Positions 8,627-16,889 of a stretch of 64,000 nucleotides of DNA are shown piece by piece (within the stretch, counting starts at the first letter, position 1; every line of letters starts with the position of its first letter). The stretch is taken from NCBI GenBank assembly GCA_010672585.1, contig JAAHGF010000002.1:62001-126000 (forward strand), written 5' to 3'. The stretch comes from Okeania sp. SIO1I7 (GTDB lineage Bacteria; Cyanobacteriota; Cyanobacteriia; Cyanobacteriales; Microcoleaceae). The notes beneath the pieces are model-generated. The model was not told where the DNA came from. It did no database searches and worked only from the letters and a program-made list of their open reading frames with translations. A program made the position numbers and the translations under genes.

Positions 8627-9286
8627 ATGTCAACTCAGAAAGAAAAAAAATCTCAAGGAAAAAAGTTAATGACCAAAATCAAGAGGCTGAAAAAACACGG
8701 CCAGGGTGCTGTCGGCAAAGCAGAACAAATATTAAGAGGAGCAATACCAGAATTTCTCAAGAATGGTTATGCTTGTACCAGTATGGACAAAGTAGCCAAA
8801 GCAGCAGGGGTATCGAAGCAGACACTATATAGTCATTTCACAGATAAAGAAGGATTATTCAAAGCTTTAGTCAAGCGAGTAGCTACCAAAAAATTTAACT
8901 TTGTCTGGTCACAACCACTTGAAGGAGAACCAGAACAAGTATTGCGCAACTTAGCGGATAGATTACTCACAGAAAATATTAATGATACTGAATATTTAGA
9001 ATTTGTTAGATTAATTATTGCTGAGTCAGGAAAATATCCAGATTTATCCAAATTATTTTTAACTCAAATAGCGAAACCAGCAGTAGAAATTCTGACAAAA
9101 TATTTGCAAGAACATCAAGAATTAAACCTTGACGATCCAGAAGCAACAGCTAGAATTTTTGTCGGTTCTTTAGTATATTTTATTCTGAATCAAAAAGTAC
9201 TCCATGGTATGGAAGTAATGCCAATGGAAGCTAGCCGTTATATTGATAATTTAGTAGCTTTAATTTCTAGGAAAGACAGAAAATAG
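8627..9286 (+). CDS. TetR/AcrR family transcriptional regulator
   Basis: The product has about 219 residues from the ATG at 8627 (a TTG two codons earlier is less likely). The N-terminus is a Lys-rich tail. The TetR helix-turn-helix follows: EFLKNGYACTSMDKVAKAAG, then VSKQTLYSHFTDKEGLFKAL. The all-alpha ligand-binding and dimerisation half contains a C-terminal hydrophobic stretch (VGSLVYFILNQKVLHG) typical of TetR_C domains acting on efflux or lipid genes. A TATAAT lies 20 bases upstream. Such proteins usually repress themselves and a neighbour. No transporter is adjacent, so the regulon is unknown. Confidence 0.85.
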   Translation: MSTQKEKKSQGKKLMTKIKRLKKHGQGAVGKAEQILRGAIPEFLKNGYACTSMDKVAKAAGVSKQTLYSHFTDKEGLFKALVKRVATKKFNFVWSQPLEGEPEQVLRNLADRLLTENINDTEYLEFVRLIIAESGKYPDLSKLFLTQIAKPAVEILTKYLQEHQELNLDDPEATARIFVGSLVYFILNQKVLHGMEVMPMEASRYIDNLVALISRKDRK

Positions 9287-9530
9287 CGTTATGTACAAGT
9301 CAAAAATTAAAAGTAATCTCTGAGAGAATTTTTCCTAAGAAAAGAAGGATTAGGGAGTAGGAAGTAGGGGAAATAATGTAAGCATTTTCTGCGGAATGCT
9401 GCGCAAACAGCTCTTAGCAGTCAGCTATCAGCAAATAATGAATAATTTCTTATAATCTTAAAAAAAGCATAATTTTACAGTAAGTTTTAATTCTATCCAA
9501 ATTTCTCAATTGCATTTCTCAATTACTTTT

Positions 9531-9738
9531 ACCGAATAATTATAATAATTAATAATTAAATAATTCGCGCCTTGAAGCCTCCCCTTTTAAGGGGAAAAAG
9601 CGGTCGAGAGATGGCGAGGTCTCCTCGCTGTCCGACCATCGGCCAAGAGAAGAAATAGTATTTCCTTATATTCAATTCCGTAGCGGTTAAAACCCGAGGT
9701 AATTATCAATTATCCATTATCAATTATCAATTAATGAA
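9531..9738 (+). repeat. Dispersed ATTAATAATT/ATCAATTATC element, copy C
   Basis: It starts ACCGAATAATTATAATAATT and ends TTATCAATTAATGAA. The core has CCTCCCCTTTTAAGGGG, then the GGCGAGGTCTCCTCGC palindrome block, then CCTTATATTCAATTCCG and GGTTAAAACCCGAGG. It is nearly collinear with copy D (43374-43603). Upstream in the same spacer (about 9379-9400) is another TGCGGAATGCTGCGCAAACAG word. No gene is visible from 9287 to 9993. Confidence 0.75.
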
Positions 9739-9907
9739 CTCCTCCGATAGTTAATAGCTTACTGCTGAATGCTTACAAAATAATTGATAGTTTATGTACG
9801 ATAATTAATTTGATTTTTTATGATTGAAAATGTCTAATTAGCTAACAGGCAACAGGGATACAAAAGGATTATATAAATCGGCAAAACCGATGTTTATGGC
9901 TTTAGTC

Positions 9908-9946
9908 TTTACAGTAGTAAAATTGTGCTAGTATAATTTTACTACT
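9908..9946 (+). promoter_or_regulatory. Promoter overlaid by a perfect 12-bp inverted repeat
   Basis: TTTACA (9908-9913) and TATAAT (9932-9937) are 18 bases apart, a good sigma-70-type promoter. A perfect inverted repeat, AGTAGTAAAATT (9913-9924) and AATTTTACTACT (9935-9946) separated by 10 bases, covers the spacer and the -10 box. This is the usual placement of a repressor operator. It lies 47 bases before the EACC1-like gene and would control that gene and the caspase gene behind it. The elements are read directly; regulator identity is unknown. Confidence 0.6.
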
Positions 9947-9993
9947 ATTGTATTGTGTAAATTTAAAATCTGCTTAAACTGAGTAATTATTAT

Positions 9994-10392
9994 ATGAAAG
10001 CTTATATTAAGTTAGAAGGAAATACTACTAATGATGATTCTAAAAGTTTGAACGAACTTGCTAATCTTATTAGGAAAGACTGCGACCTGTCTGTAGAAAT
10101 TGAAGAAAAAAAGCCAGAATCTGGAGATAAAGATGGTGGTTTAGCAATAGCAATAGCGATCGTCTCATTGGCGGTAGCTACTATTCAAACTTTAATCTCT
10201 GTGTTCCAATACTGGCAATCAAAAAGACCTAAGTATTCTTTATCTATCACTTTTCATAGTCCAGCTCGGAAAGAAACTTTATTGCTTGAAAGTTCATCAA
10301 CACAAGAAATTCAAGAAATGATATCTCTACTGAAGTCTCAATCTTTCCCTAAGTATGAATATATCGAAGTTCAAATATCAAAACATCAGTAA
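9994..10392 (+). CDS. EACC1-like effector-associated component
   Basis: This 132-residue protein starts with a short strand-rich N-terminal part. A hydrophobic segment follows at about residues 49-68 (GLAIAIAIVSLAVATIQTLI), introduced by the Gly/Asp-rich turn ESGDKDGG, and then a C-terminal strand-rich tail (YSLSITFHSP, YIEVQISKH). This layout is that of the EACC1 (effector-associated constant component) proteins found next to caspases, trypsins and NTPases in bacterial conflict systems. It ends 6 bases before the caspase gene, so the two are co-transcribed. It probably recruits or anchors that protease; the exact mechanism is not established. Confidence 0.65.
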   Translation: MKAYIKLEGNTTNDDSKSLNELANLIRKDCDLSVEIEEKKPESGDKDGGLAIAIAIVSLAVATIQTLISVFQYWQSKRPKYSLSITFHSPARKETLLLESSSTQEIQEMISLLKSQSFPKYEYIEVQISKHQ

Positions 10393-10398
10393 AGAACA

Positions 10399-11925
10399 AT
10401 GTCAGAAGACCTTCCAAAAAGAATTGCTTTAGTCTTGAATTCCTTAACTGGTGAAGAACTCAAAGGAGGAAAGCAAGATGTTTCCAGAGTTTACTCTATT
10501 CTGACAGATCCACAAAAGGGGATGTGTCTAGATAGTGGATCTACAGCAGTATACGACTGTGAAAGTAGAGGCAGCTTTGAAAAAATTTTGAGGTCTACTC
10601 TCAAAGGTTGGAATATCAAAACTCAGCTAGTCTTCTACTTTTCAGGACATGGAGATATTAGGAATAATCTGTATTGTCTAAAAATGGGGTTAGATAATTC
10701 AGAGTGGTATCCGTTCAAAAATTTAATGAATGAGTTAGACTTGGCAGGAGTTAGACGTGCCATTATTATTCTTGATGCTTGCCATAGTGGAGCTGCTCTT
10801 GAAGGAAGCAAAAGTTTAGGTGATAATATGTTGAATTCTATAAAATATGATATTCCTCAAGGAATTACTATTATTGCTTCGTCTCTAGAGACTCAACAAA
10901 GTAAAGAACTACCGGATGGTTCGTCTGGAGTGTTCACTGAGATTTTTTGCACGGGTATTGAAACGAGTCTTGATGGAAAAGGAACAAATGATGGAAAAAT
11001 TTATGTTGAAGATATTGTTAGTTATATTAATCATAAATTAGAAACAGAAGAACAATACTCAAATTTTGTGCAACGTTCAGCTTTTTCTCTTGATAGAGCT
11101 GAGAAAAAAATTTGGATTGCTAAAGGGAAAAAGAGGGAAAATTCTACAGTTTTGCATAGTCAAGATTTTCTAGAGAATGAAATAGAGAAAATAGTTCAGA
11201 AATACGTTACTAAGTTTGTTCAAAGTCAAGGTAATACGACTAATTATCGGGTTGCTGACTTAACTAAATTTGTCAAAGATAATGTTCAGAATGAAGTTGG
11301 TGCATATATTGACTTAAAGCTAGAGAAGGAGCTTAAACGCTTTCCTCATGCTATTCTAACTCCTACTCCCCCTCCTCCGCAACGACTGTCGAGTTTAAAT
11401 TGGCGAACGGCAGCTATCATTAGCGGTGTAATTGGAGTATTGAACTTAGCTGGTTTGGTTTTAAGTAACTATCAAAATCAACAACTCAATCAGATTTTTG
11501 TAATAGAACCAACACCTACATCATCTCAGCTACCACTAGAAGCATCTATCTCACGGGAGAAAGCTGTTAATTTGATTCAGAAATACTTAGAAGCAAAAAA
11601 AGTAACCTTTGCTCCACCCTATAATAGTCAAATTCTTGCTGAAATAGCCACTAGCGAGTTTTATCAAAAGGCAGTTGGTACAAGAAATTGGTTGCAAAGC
11701 AATGGTGCATACTATCGCTATAAACCTTACACGATTGAAGTTGAGGAGTTTGTTTTATCTGGTAATACAGCAGAAATTAAAGTAAAGATAACGGAAGATA
11801 TCACCCTTTACCATTCAGACGGTTCAATTGACAGAAGTAATAGTTATTTGAAAACTGTAACGGTGATCTACAACATGAGACTGATTAATGGAAACCCGAA
11901 AATTTATGACTCTAAAATAATTTAA
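10399..11925 (+). CDS. Caspase-like protease (C14) with membrane segment and ARC6/IMS-type C-terminal domain
   Basis: In this 508-residue protein the N-terminal caspase fold (about residues 5-250) shows the catalytic His in FYFSGHGD (about residue 83) and the catalytic Cys in LDACHSGAA (about residue 128), so the protease looks intact. A helical linker and a Pro-rich stretch (PTPPPPQ) lead to a single membrane segment at about 338-358. The last ~120 residues (from SREKAVNLIQKYLEAK) resemble the IMS/ARC6-like domain of cyanobacterial membrane proteins. Bacterial caspase homologues are effectors of cell suicide or signalling; Arg or Lys specificity is usual but not shown here. It follows the EACC1-like gene by 6 bases. 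Confidence 0.8.
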   Translation: MSEDLPKRIALVLNSLTGEELKGGKQDVSRVYSILTDPQKGMCLDSGSTAVYDCESRGSFEKILRSTLKGWNIKTQLVFYFSGHGDIRNNLYCLKMGLDNSEWYPFKNLMNELDLAGVRRAIIILDACHSGAALEGSKSLGDNMLNSIKYDIPQGITIIASSLETQQSKELPDGSSGVFTEIFCTGIETSLDGKGTNDGKIYVEDIVSYINHKLETEEQYSNFVQRSAFSLDRAEKKIWIAKGKKRENSTVLHSQDFLENEIEKIVQKYVTKFVQSQGNTTNYRVADLTKFVKDNVQNEVGAYIDLKLEKELKRFPHAILTPTPPPPQRLSSLNWRTAAIISGVIGVLNLAGLVLSNYQNQQLNQIFVIEPTPTSSQLPLEASISREKAVNLIQKYLEAKKVTFAPPYNSQILAEIATSEFYQKAVGTRNWLQSNGAYYRYKPYTIEVEEFVLSGNTAEIKVKITEDITLYHSDGSIDRSNSYLKTVTVIYNMRLINGNPKIYDSKII

Positions 11926-12089
11926 TAAAAATGAATTTGTTTAAAACTGAGACATTGTAGTTTAAAAAACGGTTAAAGTTTATCATAAATGCTGTTTCTG
12001 TTGCTAGAATAATTGTTTTGTTTGGAATGGTAGTCCTAGAGTTTTTACCTAAAAATTCGCCTCTTGATGTCATATATAATTAGACTGAA

Positions 12090-12172
12090 AAGTCGTCATT
12101 GCAACAATAGGAAGCAATATCGTACAACCCTTGAGATTGCTTCCTTCCACCCCGTTACAGTCGCAATGACTT
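12090..12172. repeat. Small inverted-repeat element (AAGTC..TCATTGC ends)
   Basis: An 83-bp stretch begins AAGTCGTCATTGC and ends GTCGCAATGACTT. Its termini are imperfect inverted copies, and inner words GGAAGCAAT/ATTGCTTCC pair as well, so the whole can fold into one long hairpin. It is not coding. The rest of the 11926-12422 spacer holds a HIP1 octamer and no gene. Confidence 0.6.
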
Positions 12173-12422
12173 AGAATAACTAATTATCAGGATTGATGTC
12201 AGTGGGATAGTCAATCTATAGTCCAATCTAACTTAGCTCAACAATAGCGATCGCCTACAATTATAATCACAGAAATTAGGTAAATATTCTATGATTATAG
12301 TGTACCACAAAGAATGTATAATTGTGTATAATATTGTCCAATTATTTGACTTCAGTAGTTAGCCCGATTAAATTATTCAATATCTCATAAACAAAAATTA
12401 ACACTTAAGGACAAACAAAAAA

Positions 12423-13778
12423 ATGACTACACCAATTGTTGCCTTACAACAACCAAAAGATATTTCTCTAGGAGAAATAGAAGAAGAATTAAGTAAAATT
12501 TGGCTTAGTCAAAATGGAGGAAAAGCAGCACCCATTGCTACCAGAGCTGCTACCTTTAGCATGGTAATTTACGAACCAGAAGAATTTCAACAATTGCTGG
12601 GAGGATTAGGATTCTACGAAGGCCCCATTGATGGCATTCATGGGCCACAAACCAGGGATGGAATTAGAAATGCACAAAAGACATATCAACTACCAATCAC
12701 GGGTAGAGTAGACCCCAACACCCTAGCTAAATTGCGCGAGGAATTTGCCAAACAACCAGGAGACCGACAACAAGTCACAAATATTAATGTTAGAGGATTT
12801 AGTTTAGCAGACGCGATCGCAACTCAAAACCCCTGTCGTATCGTTACTCTGTGCCCAAATATTGGGGAAGAAGATACAGGAGTAACAGCTCAAGTATCTG
12901 CTTACTGCCCAATTCAGAAGCAAAATACCTCAAACCTAGTTTGTAGTGAGTACGTCACCCTACGGGGAACAAAATCAGCAATGGAAAGGGTAGGTGAAAC
13001 AGTAACATCATTAATGATTCCCGATCTACCTAAATTTGTATGGTGGAAAGCAACTCCCAACACAGAGCAGGAATTATTTCAGAGTTTGTGTGAGACCAGT
13101 AATTGCATAATTATGGACTCCTGCTACTTTTCCGATCCAGAATCAGAGTTTTTAAAGATGCAGGAATTGATTGATAACGAAACCTATATTGCCGATCTCA
13201 ACTGGCATCGTCTTTCAGCTTGGCAAGAGTTAACTGCTGCTACTTTTGACCCTCCCCAACGAAGGGCAGCTTTATGGGAAGTTGATACTATTACACTTGA
13301 CTATGAAAAAGGAAATGCTGCTCAAGCACTAATGTTTTTAGGTTGGTTTGCTAGTCGTCTTAATTGGAAACCAGTTTCTTATGCAGAAGTGGGTGGTGAC
13401 TATGATCTTACTCATATAAAATTTTATGGGCAAAATAATCAAGAAATTGTTGCCGAATTAGCAGCTATTCCTACTGCTGACTTTGGTGAGATTCCTGGAG
13501 ACTTAGTCGGTGTGCGTTTGGGCTCGACTAATGCTGATGCTGATATTAATTGTTGTACAATTTTGTGTTCTGAAACTACTGGTTGTATGCGTTTAGAATC
13601 TGGCGGTAAGGCGCAGTCTTGTCTGACGGAGCAGGTGACAGCATTAACCGATCAGAAGGCAGAAGCGTTGATGGCGCAACAGTTACAACGTTGGGGAAGG
13701 GATGTTTTATATGAGGAAAGTTTAGAAATGACAGCACAGATACTGAAGTTAAATAAGCAATCAGCAATCAGCAGTTAG
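12423..13778 (+). CDS. opcA: Glucose-6-phosphate dehydrogenase assembly protein OpcA
   Basis: This 451-residue protein is the allosteric activator of glucose-6-phosphate dehydrogenase (Zwf), which in cyanobacteria drives the oxidative pentose phosphate pathway in the dark. Visible hallmarks are the N-terminal APIATRAATFSMVIYEPE segment, a peptidoglycan-binding-type helical module (about residues 53-110, GFYEGPIDGIHGPQTRDGI) that cyanobacterial OpcA proteins carry, RIVTLCPN, PKFVWWKA and a Cys-rich part near SCYFSDP. Two Cys pairs could support redox control; that is inference. In many cyanobacteria zwf lies just upstream. Here the upstream gene is the caspase, so opcA stands apart from zwf. 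Length fits the family. Confidence 0.9.
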   Translation: MTTPIVALQQPKDISLGEIEEELSKIWLSQNGGKAAPIATRAATFSMVIYEPEEFQQLLGGLGFYEGPIDGIHGPQTRDGIRNAQKTYQLPITGRVDPNTLAKLREEFAKQPGDRQQVTNINVRGFSLADAIATQNPCRIVTLCPNIGEEDTGVTAQVSAYCPIQKQNTSNLVCSEYVTLRGTKSAMERVGETVTSLMIPDLPKFVWWKATPNTEQELFQSLCETSNCIIMDSCYFSDPESEFLKMQELIDNETYIADLNWHRLSAWQELTAATFDPPQRRAALWEVDTITLDYEKGNAAQALMFLGWFASRLNWKPVSYAEVGGDYDLTHIKFYGQNNQEIVAELAAIPTADFGEIPGDLVGVRLGSTNADADINCCTILCSETTGCMRLESGGKAQSCLTEQVTALTDQKAEALMAQQLQRWGRDVLYEESLEMTAQILKLNKQSAISS

Positions 13779-14339
13779 CACTCAGGAGTAAATTTTTAGC
13801 AGGAGATTTAAACTTCTCCGCGCACCTTCCGGTTTATAGAAAGCATTTGAGATCTATTGAAAAACAGAGGGATAGTGTGGGAACCCACCCCTAGCCCCTC
13901 CCAGGAGGGGATTGGGGAGTGTGGGAACCCACCCCTAGCCCCTCCCAGGAGGGGAATGTGGGAAACTCCCAGGAGGGGACTCAGGAGGAGAATGTGGGGA
14001 GATGGGAGCAAATTTAAACCTGCTTGGTGCGCGTTCCCTTTCTTGGTCAGCATTTTTGTTCAAAAGGAAGGAACGAACTAATCTTTACGGACGTTGCATG
14101 CAACGTCCCTACCTACCCCCTAAGTACGAAAATCATAGCTAAATTCACCAACGCCTGATTTTTTAATTTTGACTGATAACTGATACAGTAGTTTCCGAAG
14201 CTATGAGGTACAGTTGTTTTGATTCTTTTCTGTTCCCTGTTCCCAGTTAAGTGTTCCCTCAAACCTAAAATTTTGTACCTCATAACAACGGGAAACGCTG
14301 TAACTGATAACTGATAACTGTTCTAGAGGAGTGTAATAA
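13779..14339. other. Spacer with G/C-rich palindromic repeats
   Basis: No gene is visible. The stretch holds two copies of GTGGGAACCCACCCCTAGCC with the CCCCTCCCAGGAGGGG palindrome (about 13878-13951). It also has a perfect 20-bp palindrome GGACGTTGCATGCAACGTCC at 14089-14108, and CTGATAACTGATAACTG words just before the WD40 gene. The frames across it on both strands are products of the repeats. Confidence 0.7.
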
Positions 14340-16598
14340 ATGAGTGAAGTCCGTAACTGGTTGAAAAGTATTCCTGCCGAAAATAAAAAAACTGCTGTTC
14401 AAATGAAAGTTGGGGAGTTATTAGAAGCTGGAGATTTCCAACAGTTATATCAATATTTAATAGATTTTGATTTTATTAAAGCTAAAATTGCTGTGGATGA
14501 CCTCCAGATATTAATAGAGGATTATAACTCATTATTACACCCTGCAAAACCTTCAGATATAACTGCTCAACAAATAGAGACTTTGAGATTAATTCAAGGA
14601 GTAATTCGTCTATCAGAAGATATTATAAAACAAGATAAAAAACAACTAATAGAACAACTTTGGAGTCGTTTAGTAGGTATTGAAAATCCAGATATTAAAA
14701 ACTTATTAGAACGGGCAAAAAAAAGTAGAAGAACTGCTTGGTTACGCCCTTTAGTTCCTACTTTCGCACCCCCCGATACAGAATTAATTCGTACTATCAA
14801 AGGTCATACAGCAATTATCAATGCTGTAGTAGTTACAACGGATAATCAATACATAATTTCTGGTGCTAGAGATAATCAAATTAAAGTGTGGAATCTGGAA
14901 ACAGGAAAAGAAATATTTACTCTCACTGGTCATAAAAAAGAAGTCACATCATTAGCAGTAACATCTGATGGAAAACTACTTATTTCAGCCTCAGCAGATG
15001 AAACAATAAAAGTTTGGGATTTAATTGAAAAAAAACCAATAATGACCCTAAATCTACATTGTGGACCAGTAACTTCAGTAGTTCTTACACCAGACGAAAA
15101 AGAATTAATTTCTAGTTCTGATGATGGTACTATTAAAATCTGGAATCTAGAAACAGGGGAACTTCTTCACTCTATTAAAGCTCATAAAGCAGAAGTAAAA
15201 TCTGTCACAATTACACAGGATGGAAAAAAAATAATTTCAGCTTCCTTTGACAAAACTATCAAAGTTTGGAATCGAAAAACAAGGAAATTAATTAAGACAC
15301 TTAAAGGTCATACTGCAGAAGTTGAAGGAGCAGCAGTTACACCAGATGGAAAGCGAGTTATTGGATACGACCTTGATGGAGAATGGGAGTTCTTGTTCGG
15401 TTGGATTTATGTTTGGGATATAAAAACAGGAGAACAAATATTTCAATTATCTGGTCATGATAGTGTAGTTGAATCTGTAGCAGTAACTCCTGATGGTAAA
15501 CACTTAGTTTCTGCATCCGGTGATTCAACAATTAAAGTGTGGGATTTAGAAACAGGAAAAGAAATTGCTACTTTTAGAGACCATCGTCGTTATGTAAATG
15601 ATATTGTCATTACAAAAGATGGTAAACTGGCAATTTCTTGTGGTTCTGAGGCTAGTATAAAAGTTTGGGATTTAACAAAAGTTTGGGAAAAAAATCGGGT
15701 AAATTATACTCCTATTGGTCATCCAGAAGAGGTCAATGCTGTTGCTATTGCTCCTAATGGTAAATGGGCAATTTCTGCTGCTTGTGACTTTAGATTAAAA
15801 GTGTGGGATTTAACAAATTTTTCTGAAGTTTGTAATATAGAAATAGAAGGCTTTCAAGTAGTACATTGTTTTGCAATAACTCCAGATAGTAAACAGATAT
15901 TTATTGGTTTTAGCAGTACAGAACCTAGTACTGAAATCAGAAAAATGAAATGTCGTAATCCCAGAACTCAACAAGAAACATTTGCTTTTTTATCCCCTTT
16001 AGATTTAGGAAATTTTATGGTATTAACCCCAGAAGGTGAAGCTCTTATTTCTGGATATTGGGGAAACCGTGGAATGAAGATTTGGGATTTAAAATTAAAG
16101 CAAGAAGTTGGCTATTTAGGAGGTCATGAAGAGGAGGTATCTTGTATAGCAATAAGTCCTGATGGTAAGTATGTTATTTCAGGTGCTCACGATACAAATG
16201 TTATGGTTTGGGATTTAGAAACAGAAGAAAGAGTTTTGGTTTTGACTGGTAATGTTGGCTTCGTTAATTCTGTGGCAGTGACTCCTGATAATAAGTATGT
16301 TATTTCAAGTTCTTATGATTATGATGTGAGAGTTTGGGAGTTGGAAACAGGTGATCAAGTTGGTGTGTTTAGAGGTCATGAAGGAACTGTATTAGATGTT
16401 GTAGGATTAGCAAATAGTCGAGCTATCTCTGCTTCGGAAGATAAGACTTTGAAATTGTGGGATTTAAAAACTAAGAAGGCGATCGCTACTTTCATCGGAA
16501 GTAGTGGATTCAAACGTTGCGCAGTTGCACCGGATGGAAGAACTATTGTTGCTGGTGATTATTTTGGGAGATTACATTTTTTGTATTTGGAAGGTTAG
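14340..16598 (+). CDS. WD40-repeat protein with helical N-terminal adaptor
   Basis: In this 752-residue protein, residues 1-140 are helical. They end in a linker (RAKKSRRTAWLRPLVPTFAP, then a Pro-Asp turn) that in other cyanobacterial proteins joins an AP-ATPase or effector-associated domain to its propeller. From about residue 145 to the end there are some fourteen WD40 blades with the pattern IKVWDLETGK...LTGH, enough for two seven-bladed propellers. No NTPase, kinase or protease domain is present, so it is probably a sensor or scaffold working with a partner in trans. A ribosome site AGAGGAG precedes the ATG. A perfect CCCCCCTTTGAAAGGGGGG palindrome lies just downstream (16624-16642). Confidence 0.85.
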   Translation: MSEVRNWLKSIPAENKKTAVQMKVGELLEAGDFQQLYQYLIDFDFIKAKIAVDDLQILIEDYNSLLHPAKPSDITAQQIETLRLIQGVIRLSEDIIKQDKKQLIEQLWSRLVGIENPDIKNLLERAKKSRRTAWLRPLVPTFAPPDTELIRTIKGHTAIINAVVVTTDNQYIISGARDNQIKVWNLETGKEIFTLTGHKKEVTSLAVTSDGKLLISASADETIKVWDLIEKKPIMTLNLHCGPVTSVVLTPDEKELISSSDDGTIKIWNLETGELLHSIKAHKAEVKSVTITQDGKKIISASFDKTIKVWNRKTRKLIKTLKGHTAEVEGAAVTPDGKRVIGYDLDGEWEFLFGWIYVWDIKTGEQIFQLSGHDSVVESVAVTPDGKHLVSASGDSTIKVWDLETGKEIATFRDHRRYVNDIVITKDGKLAISCGSEASIKVWDLTKVWEKNRVNYTPIGHPEEVNAVAIAPNGKWAISAACDFRLKVWDLTNFSEVCNIEIEGFQVVHCFAITPDSKQIFIGFSSTEPSTEIRKMKCRNPRTQQETFAFLSPLDLGNFMVLTPEGEALISGYWGNRGMKIWDLKLKQEVGYLGGHEEEVSCIAISPDGKYVISGAHDTNVMVWDLETEERVLVLTGNVGFVNSVAVTPDNKYVISSSYDYDVRVWELETGDQVGVFRGHEGTVLDVVGLANSRAISASEDKTLKLWDLKTKKAIATFIGSSGFKRCAVAPDGRTIVAGDYFGRLHFLYLEG

Positions 16599-16713
16599 TG
16601 AAGGAAGAAGGTATCCCCCCCAACCCCCCTTTGAAAGGGGGGAGTTAGAAGGAAAAATATTGCTTTGTCTGAGTTTTACAGCGCTTTTCATAATGGATAA
16701 TTAGAATAGTCCA

Positions 16714-16838
16714 GTAGGGTGTGTTAGCGGAGCGTAACGCACCGCAAAGTAGTAGACCGACACAAATAAAATGGTGCGTTACGACGGATTGTTAAATCCC
16801 TTTCATAGTCTGAATTTAAGCCGTCTAACGCACCCTAC
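16714..16838. repeat. Small element with GTAGGGTG(C/T)GTTAG ends
   Basis: Begins GTAGGGTGTGTTAGCGGAG and ends GTCTAACGCACCCTAC, giving 14-bp terminal inverted repeats with one mismatch. A second inner pair (AACGCACC and GGTGCGTT) is also present. At 125 bp with no coding capacity, it is typical of a non-autonomous element. It lies between the convergent WD40 and NACHT genes. Confidence 0.7.
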
Positions 16839-16889
16839 AAAATTTACTACTACTGTGTCAGTCTACTACAAAATTTACTACTTTAAAAT

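Noticed and set aside
13808-14081. Frames on both strands with SQEGIGECGNPPLAPPRR or similar
   Set aside because: They are translations of the CCCCTCCCAGGAGGGG repeat; the same peptides would appear at every copy.
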